Shown: piece by piece, positions 1 through 8,618 of the stretch
Layout: every line of letters begins with the position of its first letter
Position numbering within the stretch: the stretch's first letter is position 1
Assembly: GCF_029953595.1 (NCBI RefSeq)
Contig: NZ_CP124535.1
Location: forward strand, 3,641,001-3,705,000
Length of the DNA stretch: 64,000 nt
Source of the DNA: Fuscovulum ytuae
GTDB lineage: Bacteria; Pseudomonadota; Alphaproteobacteria; Rhodobacterales; Rhodobacteraceae
Reading direction: 5' to 3'
Program-made: the position numbers and the translations under genes
Notes under the pieces: generated by a model
Told to the model about the DNA's origin: nothing
Database searches by the model: none
Seen by the model: only the letters and a program-made list of their open reading frames with translations

Positions 1-91
1 CGTTTTCTGACAGTGGCCAAGCTTTGACCGTTGCAACGAAACTTCGTTTCGCAGGACTGAATCATCAATGACGAGAAAACTAACCGCGAAG

Positions 92-110
92 AGTGACAAA
101 TCTTGTCACT
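92..110. promoter_or_regulatory. Perfect 8-bp palindrome, operator-like
   Basis: The arms AGTGACAA and TTGTCACT are perfect inverted repeats separated by ATC. The site lies beyond the 3' end of the WYL gene, in the non-coding first 218 bases, so it would serve a gene to the left of the window or be a stand-alone binding site. It has no T-tract, so it is not a typical terminator. No specific binding protein is recognised. Confidence 0.25.
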
Positions 111-218
111 ATCGACGGCGTTCGTAAGGTTGTTGACGCCGACCTATAGTTCCAAGTCACAGCAATTGGGACAAACAGGCACCTCTCAGCACTTTCCGTT
201 CGGGATCAAGTGTCAAGT

Positions 219-1214
219 CTAGGGCATTGCCGGAAAGTCACCACGGCGGTGGTTCTCGACCATTATGCGCAAAGCATCGGGGGCAATGACCTCTACCGCG
301 TCACCCCACATGTAGAGATGCCATGCCATTTCGAGGTGGCCTGAGGCTGAAAAACGGACGGTGAGGCTGCCGTCCTCTTCCACGTTCATCTGCTGCGTCG
401 GATGGAACAGGAATTCTTGTGCGGTGGCGGCGGCGGCGGGGCGGAAGCGCCAGACGACCTCGCCATATTCATTATCGGCGTGGAAGCTGCCGAAAGCACG
501 CGAAGCGTGCGTCGTGAGATCGAAGTCCGGATCGCGGGAAAAGCTGTCGGGTTCAAGCCGCGCGGAACGGATGCGGTCGAGGCGGTAATGCTGTAGCCGT
601 CCGTCACCGCCTGCCTCACGGGCGACGAGGTATCGGCGTGTGCCGAGCAAGAGGCCGTGCGGTTCCAGCCGCCTTTCGCGGTCCGGATCGCGGCCGCCCG
701 CATAGACGACGGTCATCGCGAACGGCCCTTTGAGGGCTGCGCCGATCACCCCCATGAGATCCGCCGTCACCCGAACCTGCGGGCCGGGGCGCGAGGCGAA
801 GCCGTGCGCCTCTAGCACTGCTTCGGCATCGGCTTCGGCCCGGCGGGCATGGGGGCCGGGCATGGCGGCGAGAAGTCGGTCGCGCAGGCCGGACAAGGCG
901 CGCACCTCGGTCACGGCTCCGTCGCGTTCAGCGCGCCGGATCGACAGTTCTATCGCGGCGAGTTCGCTGTCGCGGATACCCTGAGCCAGCATCAGGCGCG
1001 CGTCATCTGCGCGCAGCTTCCAGAACTTGCGCCTCTCGTCATCGACCTGCGTGGTGCAGTGGGGGAACATCTCTTCCAGCGCCTTCGTCATACGCTGCGC
1101 CGTGCGGCGGTCGACTGAGAAAGTTTCCTCGATATCGGTCAGGTTGACGCCCGAATAGCGGGCGGTCGCCATTTCGGCGAGGCGAAGAAGATCTGCGGCC
1201 TTTTGGAACGACAT
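219..1214 (-). CDS. WYL-domain transcriptional regulator
   Basis: 331 aa DNA-binding regulator. Residues 1-65 form a helix-turn-helix (segment LTDIEETFSVDRRTAQR). The middle, about 150-215, is the WYL domain (YAGG, RRLEPHGLLL, RYLVAR, HYRLDRI), followed by a C-terminal WCX-type extension (EVVWRF, LEMAWHLYMWGDAVEV). WYL proteins bind nucleic acid or nucleotide ligands and often regulate DNA-damage or defence genes. The open frame extends far upstream, but the ATG at 1214 begins the HTH and agrees with the family length. It is divergent from the 1329-5864 genes across a 114-base promoter gap, so it is the likely regulator of the nuclease/ATPase operon (inference). Confidence 0.85.
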   Translation of the reverse strand: MSFQKAADLLRLAEMATARYSGVNLTDIEETFSVDRRTAQRMTKALEEMFPHCTTQVDDERRKFWKLRADDARLMLAQGIRDSELAAIELSIRRAERDGAVTEVRALSGLRDRLLAAMPGPHARRAEADAEAVLEAHGFASRPGPQVRVTADLMGVIGAALKGPFAMTVVYAGGRDPDRERRLEPHGLLLGTRRYLVAREAGGDGRLQHYRLDRIRSARLEPDSFSRDPDFDLTTHASRAFGSFHADNEYGEVVWRFRPAAAATAQEFLFHPTQQMNVEEDGSLTVRFSASGHLEMAWHLYMWGDAVEVIAPDALRIMVENHRRGDFPAMP

Positions 1215-1328
1215 GCGGGCACTCCGAACCACGTGACAGGATTTGCCACCCTTATCGCGCAATCTGCGGATGTTGACGATTCCTTTACCACGTTCACCCC
1301 GCGCAAGACGCAAGACCGGAGGTCCGAG

Positions 1329-2042
1329 ATGCATATGAACCACGCCACCTTCGCCGCCTCGCCCAGTTTGCGCCTGTCCTTGAAGCGCGGACTTGCCCGG
1401 CAGGCGCTTTCCGATTCTGAGAAGGCTACACCTGATATGCCCTTGCTTTTCCAGATGGCAGCGGGGCTTCGGCCCAACCGGAAGGGACTGGAGCGGCTGG
1501 CCGCGCGGATCAAGGACCGGCCTGGCGTCTGCCGCGTGGCTTTGACGAAGGATGGCAAGGCATTGACCTTCGTGACGCGTGCGCGTCGGGAGGTCATAGC
1601 GCAGGTCGAGGGGGAGCACCTCTTCCACGAGACCGGGCTGATCTATCTGCGCAGCGAGGTCGGCATGATCGGATCGACCCTCGCGTTTCGACTGAGCGCG
1701 GTCAATTTCTGCGGGCACGCCTTGGAACGGCTGGTGGAACGGTCGGATCTGCCGCTTGACCGTCCCCTTCTTCCGCAAGTGGATGACGAAGCGCGCGCGA
1801 TCTTTCGTGGCTGGGATCGCAACGCAAGGATAATTGAGGATGGGGATGAGTTCTATTCTGCCGAGACACCCGGCCTCTGGGCGGGTGGGCATGACGAACT
1901 TGCGTTGGAGGCTGATTGGAACCTCTTCAACACCTCTGGAAGAGTGCCGATCTTTTCTGCCCGCACCTTCCTTTCGCCATCCCAGATGCGGCCGACTGTG
2001 TGGCTGCGCTGGAAGGATGATCCGACCTGCCGAATCGCGTGA
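1329..2042 (+). CDS. Hypothetical protein
   Basis: 237 aa protein of unknown function. The start is the first ATG of the MHMNH N-terminus, chosen because GGAGG (about 1316-1320) lies at good distance upstream. There is no signal peptide and no membrane segment. The central part carries the segment CGHALERLVERS, and the C-terminal half is rich in Trp and acidic residues (IFRGWDR, WLRWKDD). I do not recognise the family. It is the first gene of a rightward group leading into the nuclease/ATPase pair 73 bases downstream, and diverges from the WYL regulator. It might therefore share their regulation, but its role cannot be inferred. Confidence 0.6.
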   Translation: MHMNHATFAASPSLRLSLKRGLARQALSDSEKATPDMPLLFQMAAGLRPNRKGLERLAARIKDRPGVCRVALTKDGKALTFVTRARREVIAQVEGEHLFHETGLIYLRSEVGMIGSTLAFRLSAVNFCGHALERLVERSDLPLDRPLLPQVDDEARAIFRGWDRNARIIEDGDEFYSAETPGLWAGGHDELALEADWNLFNTSGRVPIFSARTFLSPSQMRPTVWLRWKDDPTCRIA

Positions 2043-2115
2043 GATTGGGGTTGCCGCAGACAAGCGTCGCGGCGACGGTAAACACGGGCGCAGAGGCGCC
2101 GAAAGGTATAGATCA

Positions 2116-3234
2116 ATGACGGTTCTCTCATTTCTCCATTCCTCTGACCTTCATCTGGGCCGCGCCTTCGGCGGCTATCCGGAGGGTATCCGCAATCGTC
2201 TTCGTGAAGCGCGCCACGGGGCGATCGGGCGGCTGGCGGCGGCTGCACGGGCCGGAGGAGCCAATCTCGTTTTGCTGGCTGGCGACACCTTTGACGCCGA
2301 AACCCCTGCGCCGGAGACGCTAAGGCAGGCTTTGCGCGCCATGGGGGAGGAAAGCGATCTTACATGGGTGCTGCTGCCGGGAAATCATGACAGTCTGGCG
2401 GCATCGGAACTGTGGCGTCGGATCGCGCTGGATGCGCCACCGAACCTGCGGGCGATAACTTCGGCCGAGCCGTTCGAACTGGTCAAAGGCCACTGGCTTT
2501 TACCCGCGCCCTGCACGCAGCGCCGACCGGGGCGCGATCTGACCGAGGCCCTTTCGGCGCCGACACCGGATGGCTCGCGCCGCATCGGGCTTGCGCATGG
2601 CGCGATCACCGATTTTTCGGGCGAGGAAGGCACGCTCGGGATCATTCCGCCGGACCGGGCGGCGCGGTCGGGTCTGGACTACCTCGCCTTGGGAGACTGG
2701 CACGGACAGATGTCCGTCGGCGCCGCGACATGGTATTCCGGAACACCCGAACCAGATGGGTTCAAGCACGATGTCCCGGGATCGGCACTCCTCGTGAGGC
2801 TGGCCGGAGGACCGCCGCAGGTCGTTCCCGTCGAGGTCGGCCATTTTCGCTGGAAGCGCGCCTCGCTGGACCTGCTGCCCGGTGACGATGCAGCGGCGCG
2901 ACTGGTTTCCGCTCTGCCCTCCACAAGGGCGCGCGATCACCTTGTCCGGGTCACGGTGACCGGACGCCTGCCGCTTGCGGCGCGCGCAGCACTCGAGGCG
3001 GAGCTGAATGGTCGTGCGCCCGACTTCGGGTGGTTTTCGGCCGATCTTTCGGGATTGGCCGTCGAGGCGATCCCCGAAGATTTGGACCAGATCGACCGAG
3101 CCGGGGCGCTGCGTCAGGCGGCCGAGGCGCTCATGGCCGAGGCGGAAGATGCAACCTTGCCGCAATCCGACCGGAACACGGCGTCGGCTGCGCTGTCCAT
3201 GCTTTACGCACTGACTCAAGGGATCCGGGCATGA
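2116..3234 (+). CDS. SbcD/YhaO-like metallophosphoesterase (DNA repair exonuclease)
   Basis: 372 aa calcineurin-like phosphoesterase of the SbcD/Mre11/YhaO type, expected to be the nuclease half of a DNA end-processing complex with the ATPase encoded next. All metal-site motifs are visible in order: SDLHLG (DxH, near residue 11), GDTFD (GDxxD), GNHDS (GNHD), a later LAHG, and LGDWHG (GDxH). The open frame extends upstream, but the ATG at 2116 places the first motif at the usual distance from the N-terminus. Its stop overlaps the next ATG (ATGA), indicating translational coupling. The C-terminal 100 residues lack motifs and probably form the cap that contacts the ATPase. Confidence 0.88.
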   Translation: MTVLSFLHSSDLHLGRAFGGYPEGIRNRLREARHGAIGRLAAAARAGGANLVLLAGDTFDAETPAPETLRQALRAMGEESDLTWVLLPGNHDSLAASELWRRIALDAPPNLRAITSAEPFELVKGHWLLPAPCTQRRPGRDLTEALSAPTPDGSRRIGLAHGAITDFSGEEGTLGIIPPDRAARSGLDYLALGDWHGQMSVGAATWYSGTPEPDGFKHDVPGSALLVRLAGGPPQVVPVEVGHFRWKRASLDLLPGDDAAARLVSALPSTRARDHLVRVTVTGRLPLAARAALEAELNGRAPDFGWFSADLSGLAVEAIPEDLDQIDRAGALRQAAEALMAEAEDATLPQSDRNTASAALSMLYALTQGIRA

Positions 3235-5864
3235 GGCTGCGTTCGATCGAATTGACCAATGTCCGCCGGTTTGCCGGACAGCGCGCAAGACTGAACGGGA
3301 TTGGCGACGGGATCACGGTGCTGTCCGAACCGAACGAATTCGGCAAGTCGACGTTCTTCGATGCGCTCCATGCGCTGTTCTTCGAGCGGCACAACAGCAG
3401 AAACGCCGCGATAAAGGCACTTCAGCCTCATGCCGGCGGTAGCCCAGAAGTCGTGGTTGAGGTGGACTTGCCGGAAGGTCGGTTCCGGATCGCCAAACGC
3501 TGGCTTGCCAAGCCGCAGGCGCAGGTCATGGACTCCGCAGGGCGGTTGATCGTGCAGGCGGATGAAGCAGAGGCATGGATCGACCGCCTGATGGGCGGTG
3601 GATTGGCTGGACCATCCGGCCTTCTGTGGGTTCGTCAGGGTCTGCTGGGACTGGAACCGGAAGGAAACACGGCAGAGGAAAGGCGCGCGCGGGAAAGCGG
3701 TCTTGTTGCCCGACGCGACCTACTTTCTTCGGTCGCGGGCGAAATCGACATGATGACAGGCGGGCGCCGGATGGATGCCGTGCTGGACAGGGTATCCGAG
3801 TCGCTTTCTCGGCTGGCCACGAATACGGGCCGTGCAAAGGCGGGCGGAGAGTGGGCGCGCGTCATTGAGGAGGCGACAGCGCTGGCTGAAGAGGAAGCTC
3901 TGCTTCGACCTCGGGCGGAGAAGCTTTCGGGCGATCTGGCACGTCGGGGCGAAGTCCAGCGGCTGCTGACCCGTCTGTCCGATCCGGCGGAGGCGGCCGC
4001 ACGCAAGCAGGCAAAGGCCGAGGCAGAATCTGCGCTGGCGGCGGCCCTCGCGCATCAGGGCGAGGTGCAGAAGGCCGAAACGGCCCTCCGGCTGGCGCGC
4101 CTTGATGCCGAACGCGTGCAACAGGATATTGGCGCGACGGAGGCTCTGGCCGCGCGTCTGAAGCAGGCCGAGGAACAACTTTGTCGTGCGGATGAAGCGG
4201 CCCAAGCGTCCAGAAGCCGTGCTGATGACCTCGTGGCGAAGGAAAGGGCGGCGTCAGAGGTTGCCGAAGCCGCAGCAGCCCGGACTGGCGGGCTGCGGGA
4301 GCGTCTGGCTCGGGCGAGCCGGGCGCATGCTGCGAAACTCGCGCAGGTTCGGGCAACAGAGACGAAGCGCCGTCTCGACCGCGCATCCGAGGTCCAGGCG
4401 GCGCTGGACAGGGGCCGCATGGAGCGGGCCCGTCTTCATGTGACGGCCAAGCAGATCGAGGCGGCCGAGGCGGCGCAGGCGCGGCTGGACCTGGCCCGCG
4501 CGCGAGCCGAAACGCAGGCCATCACCATCGAGGCGCGACCGGAGGGCGCAGCACAGGCCACGGTCGAAGGCCAACCTCTGCCGGCCGGGCCGCAGCCCGT
4601 TCTGAAGGTGACCGATCTCGTGCTGCCCGGTTTTGGCGCCTTGCGGATCGATCCGGGATCGGGCCGCACGGCAGACGGATTGGAGGCCGTTAAACAGGCC
4701 GAGAAATCCCTGACCGACCTTTTGCGCGATTTGCAGGCCGCGTCCGTTGCAGAAGCCCGTTCAAGTTGGAGCGAGGCGCAACGGCTCGATGCCGAAATCA
4801 GGCAGGCGGTGGCGCTGCTGGCCGAATTGGCCCCGGATGGGCTTGATCCCCTTCGATCCGCCGTGGCGAGCGCCCTAGCCGAAGCCGAAGGCGCATCGGA
4901 AGACGCGGAAGACCACCCGATCCTGCAGGAGCAGGTCGCGGAGGCAGAAAGGGACGAGGCGGCTGCGAACGCGGCTGCCCGGATCGCGCAACGGCTGGCC
5001 ATCGAGGCTGGCGAAGCACGGGCGGCCTCGGAGGCCGGTCGCACCGCGGCCGTGCGGTTGCTTGAAGCCGTTCAGACCGAGGCAGGGGATGCGGGCGCGT
5101 TGGAGGCGAAGGTCGCGGCCCTGCGCGAACGCCTTCCCCCATTGATAGCGGCTTGTGGGACAGCAGAGCAGGCGCTGCACTCTCTGCGGGCCGATGCGCC
5201 CGACCTTGCCACTGTCGAGGCGCGCGTCGCGAGGGCAAGGGGGGCTGTCGATCAGGCTGCGCGCGAAGAGGCCAGCGCCCGGGAGGAGTTGGCCAGCCTG
5301 AACGCAACCATCTCGGCCTTGGCAGAGGAAGGGATCGAAGAGCGTCTGGCCGTGTTGGCGGGCGCCCGCGCAGAGATCGAGGCCCGCGCAGCGCGCTATG
5401 AGGCGGAAGTCAGGGCGCTGACCCGCCTCAAGCGCGCGCTGGAGGACGCAAGGACGAAGGCACGCGACGCCTATTTCGGTCCTGTCCTGCGTGAGTTGCA
5501 GCCGCTCTTGTCGATCCTGTCACCCGGCGCGCACCTGACCATCGATGACGGAAGCCTGTTGCCGGCGACGCTGACGCGAAACGGACAGGAAGAACCGCTG
5601 GCGATACTGTCCGGAGGCACGCGCGAGCAGGTGGCAATCCTGACCCGACTTGCCTTCGCACGGCTCTTCGCGGCGTCGGGCAGGCCGGTGCCGGTGATCC
5701 TCGACGACGCGCTGGTCCATTCCGATGATGACAGGATCGAAGCCATGTTCGACGCGCTGCATCGGACGGCAAAGGATCAGCAGATCCTCGTTCTGACCTG
5801 TCGGCAGAGGGCCTTTTCGGCGCTGGGCGGGAACAAGGGGGTTGTTGCGGTGGAGGCTTGCTGA
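3231..5864 (+). CDS. SbcC/YhaN-like AAA ATPase (SMC-like, coiled-coil)
   Basis: 877 aa SMC/Rad50-like ATPase, partner of the preceding nuclease. Walker A is at the N-terminus (EPNEFGKST, about residues 34-42), followed by a very long Ala/Glu/Arg-rich coiled-coil region (about 200-740), then the ABC signature LSGGTREQ and Walker B PVILDDALVHSDDD near residues 790-830. The central region has no CxxC zinc hook, which sets it apart from canonical SbcC/Rad50 and fits the YhaN/AAA_27 type. The start at 3231 overlaps the upstream stop. The pair probably acts on chromosomal or foreign DNA ends. The WYL regulator next door leaves a defence role possible but unproven. Confidence 0.85.
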   Translation: MRLRSIELTNVRRFAGQRARLNGIGDGITVLSEPNEFGKSTFFDALHALFFERHNSRNAAIKALQPHAGGSPEVVVEVDLPEGRFRIAKRWLAKPQAQVMDSAGRLIVQADEAEAWIDRLMGGGLAGPSGLLWVRQGLLGLEPEGNTAEERRARESGLVARRDLLSSVAGEIDMMTGGRRMDAVLDRVSESLSRLATNTGRAKAGGEWARVIEEATALAEEEALLRPRAEKLSGDLARRGEVQRLLTRLSDPAEAAARKQAKAEAESALAAALAHQGEVQKAETALRLARLDAERVQQDIGATEALAARLKQAEEQLCRADEAAQASRSRADDLVAKERAASEVAEAAAARTGGLRERLARASRAHAAKLAQVRATETKRRLDRASEVQAALDRGRMERARLHVTAKQIEAAEAAQARLDLARARAETQAITIEARPEGAAQATVEGQPLPAGPQPVLKVTDLVLPGFGALRIDPGSGRTADGLEAVKQAEKSLTDLLRDLQAASVAEARSSWSEAQRLDAEIRQAVALLAELAPDGLDPLRSAVASALAEAEGASEDAEDHPILQEQVAEAERDEAAANAAARIAQRLAIEAGEARAASEAGRTAAVRLLEAVQTEAGDAGALEAKVAALRERLPPLIAACGTAEQALHSLRADAPDLATVEARVARARGAVDQAAREEASAREELASLNATISALAEEGIEERLAVLAGARAEIEARAARYEAEVRALTRLKRALEDARTKARDAYFGPVLRELQPLLSILSPGAHLTIDDGSLLPATLTRNGQEEPLAILSGGTREQVAILTRLAFARLFAASGRPVPVILDDALVHSDDDRIEAMFDALHRTAKDQQILVLTCRQRAFSALGGNKGVVAVEAC

Positions 5865-6019
5865 ACCAAGGCTTTAGCATGTAGTCGTTTGAGCGCGCAT
5901 AAAAATCCAAAGCGGCCCGAAGCGGACGATCGCGGCGATATGTCGATGTCCGGTCGTTACGGAACTTTGGCGGATTCAAATCCGCTGCTGAACCTGTCGC
6001 ATCGCATCCGTGCCGGCCT

Positions 6020-7030
6020 TCATTTGCCGCGTGACAGGCCCATCATGCGAAGCACTTCGCGCGGGGCCGGTTGCCGCCAGATTGTCTGGAAGCTTTCCAC
6101 GACGTTGTCCCGCGTGACACCAATGCCGGGCAGGGCGATCCAGGCGGGAACCGGGCGACCCAGAAGGCACAGGATCACGGTCTGCGCGGCTGCGATCCCT
6201 TGCAGGAAAGGTTGTTGGGCGGCGATGCAGCAGAAAGAGTCGCCTTGTGCGAGGGCGATGGCAGCGGCCTCTCCAAGGTCCACGGTTGCCATGGCCATCG
6301 TTGCGCCGCGTTCTGCAAGGCGGGTCGCGGCGGCAAGGGCTGGCGTGTCCCAGACGACGAATAGCCCCGCCAGATCGGGGTTTGCTGACAGAAGATCATC
6401 GGCGGCTGTGGCGGCGTCCTCGATCCGCGCGAAGCGGTGGATGCGCGGTAGGATGTCGGGGCGGTTTACCTGAAGCCACTTGTTGAAGGCGATCTCGCGC
6501 TCGTTCGTGGCGAAGAAGTCGGCGGCGAAGCCGAGGACGCCAACTTTCGCACCGTCGGGGATGTGGGGAGAAAGTCCGGCGGCCGCGATCTTGCCCAGAC
6601 CGAAATTGTCCGACGACACCAGCGCCGTGTAGTCCTTGCCCGGCAAAAGGCCGGTCGGCGCGTTGTCCAACAGGACCAGCGTTATGCCCGCCTCGGAGAC
6701 GCGACGATGCGCGGCGGCAACCTGTTCATTCGCCACGGGCAGCGAAAGGATCGCGTCGGGGCGTTGAGAGATCAGCCGGTCGAGTTCGGCCACCTGCATC
6801 TCGGGGGAAAAGGCGCAGTCGACAACATCGATCACTGCCGCGCCACAATCACCGAAGATGCCCATCATGCCGGCCAGTTGCTGCTTGGCCCAGTCGCTCT
6901 CCAAAGTGTGCAGAACCACAGCAACGCGCCACCCGGCAGACTTGGCAGCGGTGCGGTCGTCTGGCAGCAGGCTGACCCGTTCGGGCGGGGCGGCGCGTTC
7001 ACCGTGCGGGCCGAGGCCGGATATCGTCAT
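6020..7030 (-). CDS. Signal-peptide-less periplasmic-binding-protein-like sugar sensor
   Basis: 336 aa protein with the type I sugar-binding fold (Peripla_BP_4-like) across about residues 35-315, but with no signal peptide and no HTH: the N-terminus is polar and Pro/Arg-rich. It is plainly paralogous to the secreted binding protein at 9496-10617. Shared blocks include DNAPTG/DNVPTG, the VSSDN/VSADN-G segment, AADFF, VWD-PA and TVDLGE. AGGAG lies upstream of the ATG, and the start overlaps the stop of the ROK regulator gene by 4 bases, so the two are translationally coupled. I infer a cytoplasmic ligand-binding partner of the ROK protein rather than a transport component. An exported protein with an unusual leader is unlikely. 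Confidence 0.75.
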   Translation of the reverse strand: MTISGLGPHGERAAPPERVSLLPDDRTAAKSAGWRVAVVLHTLESDWAKQQLAGMMGIFGDCGAAVIDVVDCAFSPEMQVAELDRLISQRPDAILSLPVANEQVAAAHRRVSEAGITLVLLDNAPTGLLPGKDYTALVSSDNFGLGKIAAAGLSPHIPDGAKVGVLGFAADFFATNEREIAFNKWLQVNRPDILPRIHRFARIEDAATAADDLLSANPDLAGLFVVWDTPALAAATRLAERGATMAMATVDLGEAAAIALAQGDSFCCIAAQQPFLQGIAAAQTVILCLLGRPVPAWIALPGIGVTRDNVVESFQTIWRQPAPREVLRMMGLSRGK

Positions 7031-8451
7031 CTCGGAAGCTCCTGTCCGGTCCGCGCCCTTGGCGGCGGAGGGGGCGATGCGGTTTGCGAAAACCGATCCT
7101 TCAGGGCGGTGAAGGCAGGATGGGCGAGTGGGCTGCCCTGCATTACCCATTCCTTCAAGAACGCCGGCGCGAAAAGCTGTTCCGATGCCACGCGGGCCGC
7201 ACCGACCAAGCCAGCCGAACTGCCCATCTGCGAACGTATGATCCGCAGGTCGCGCGTGACGAAGGGATGCGAAGAGCCATAGACCGCCTCGCGCAGGGCT
7301 GCGAGGAGGATGTCATTCGTCTGCACGATGGAGCCCGACAGCACAATCAGTTCCGGGTTCAGCGCATTGGCCAGCGTCGCCACAACCTGACCGATCAGGT
7401 GGCCCGACTCCGTCAGGATCGCAACCGAAGCAGGATCGCCGATCTGCGCGGCCTGCGAGACTTCGATGGCCGTGATCTCTCCCCCGCGGCGCTGGATGTC
7501 GGCCAGCATGGGACTGCGCCCGTCCTGCGCAGCGGAAAGACCCTCGCGCTGGATCATGTCCGATCCTGCGAGGGTGTCGAGGGGGCCGCTCCGTCCGCCC
7601 GAGTTGACGGGAAGGGATCCGATCAGACCTGCCGCACCATGCGCGCCACGGTAGAGCTGGCCGTCGCATACGATGCCCGCTCCGATGCGGCGGCCTACCT
7701 TCAGGAACAGCATGCTGCGCGCGCCTATGCCCGCGCCTGCGTGCAATTCGCCCATCGTCATGGTCTCGACGCTCGACCGCATCCAGACCGGCACGCCGAA
7801 ATCGCGGGACAGCGTTTCGACCAGCGGGAATCCTTCCCATGCAGGAAGGACCGGCGGGGTGGCGGTCAGGAAGTCACCCTCCGTCGCGCCCTGCACGGCA
7901 CCGGGGACGGAGAGGGAGATGCCCCAGATGCTGCCCTGTGGCGCATGACGTTCCATCGACCAGCGGAAAAGTGCTGTCAGACGTTCGGACAGTTCGGCGG
8001 GCGGGGCGGTCAGGTCGGCGGCTTCGTGATGTTCGGTCAGGAGTTTGCCGGAAAGGTCAGCCACACCCACACCGATCGCGGTCTGGTCGAGCGTGGCCAC
8101 AAGGATCGCCGCGCGTCGCGCGGCAAAGCGCACCAGACGCGGGGCGCGCCCCCCCGTGGCGGCGCCAAGCTCGCTTTCGTCCACCAGTCCCAGATCGCCC
8201 AGCATCGTCAGCCGATCCGCCACCACGGCGCGGCCGAATTCGCTCTGCCGTTCCAATTCCTGACGCGTGTTTGCGGCACCCGTGCGGACAAGGTTCAGAA
8301 GTTCGACCAGCGAAGGCGCAGCGGTTTCCACCGTGCGCGGTCGTCCCTTGCCGCGGGGGCGGGACGATTCGGAAAGGTCAGATCCGTTCAGGGGCAAGGC
8401 TGCGTCCTTATGGGTTTCGAAAGGGATAAGGGCGGGACTTCTGCCGTTCAA
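7027..8451 (-). CDS. ROK-family transcriptional regulator
   Basis: 474 aa ROK-type repressor. The N-terminal winged helix (about residues 45-110: LVELLNLVRTGAANTRQ, VVADRLTMLGDLGLV) is followed by a ROK sugar-kinase-like domain (GVGVADLSGKLL, GISLSVPGAV, MRSSVETMTMGELHAGAG, VGRRIGAGIVCDGQLYRG, AHGAAGLIGS). The canonical ROK zinc-binding cysteines are not evident. The longest frame begins with TTG at 8451 without a clear ribosome site, so a start further in, for example the GTG before ETAAPSLVEL, is possible. It diverges from the sugar ABC/levoglucosan-type operon and is its likely regulator, acting with the coupled binding-protein-like gene downstream. Confidence 0.85.
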   Translation of the reverse strand: MNGRSPALIPFETHKDAALPLNGSDLSESSRPRGKGRPRTVETAAPSLVELLNLVRTGAANTRQELERQSEFGRAVVADRLTMLGDLGLVDESELGAATGGRAPRLVRFAARRAAILVATLDQTAIGVGVADLSGKLLTEHHEAADLTAPPAELSERLTALFRWSMERHAPQGSIWGISLSVPGAVQGATEGDFLTATPPVLPAWEGFPLVETLSRDFGVPVWMRSSVETMTMGELHAGAGIGARSMLFLKVGRRIGAGIVCDGQLYRGAHGAAGLIGSLPVNSGGRSGPLDTLAGSDMIQREGLSAAQDGRSPMLADIQRRGGEITAIEVSQAAQIGDPASVAILTESGHLIGQVVATLANALNPELIVLSGSIVQTNDILLAALREAVYGSSHPFVTRDLRIIRSQMGSSAGLVGAARVASEQLFAPAFLKEWVMQGSPLAHPAFTALKDRFSQTASPPPPPRARTGQELPR

Positions 8452-8457
8452 GAAAAA

Positions 8458-8482
8458 ACTTTTGCTGCAAAAATGCAGAAGT
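8458..8482. promoter_or_regulatory. Candidate operator in the divergent ROK/sugar-operon promoter
   Basis: Inverted repeat with arms ACTTTTGC and GCAGAAGT (7 of 8 positions pair). A further copy of the arm, ACTTCTGC, lies at 8437-8444 at the extreme 5' end of the ROK reading frame. The site sits in the AT-rich part of the intergenic region between the divergent ROK and isomerase genes, where an autoregulating ROK repressor would bind. It was found by eye only. Confidence 0.3.
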
Positions 8483-8618
8483 TAGCAATCATGCGCAGAA
8501 ATAATATTGACCGATGACGAATCCGTGCTTAACGAAGCTGTCACGGTCAGAGGAGACTGGCAGAAACCGGATGGGCGGGGGCAACCCCAGCAGCCTTTCC
8601 GTGGGAGGAGGGACACCG

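Noticed and set aside
1215-2063. The WYL reading frame stays open on the minus strand to 2063, giving a 614-aa protein.
   Set aside because: The extra 283 residues are low-complexity Arg/Pro-rich antisense of the 1329-2042 gene. The ATG at 1214 begins the HTH domain.
2500-3288. A 262-aa minus-strand frame across the nuclease/ATPase genes, and similar long antisense frames in many genes (for example 9277-10542, 10710-11591, 11753-13534, 34272-35774, 42177-43604).
   Set aside because: They are shadows of strongly coding high-GC genes on the other strand, with no family likeness or ribosome sites.
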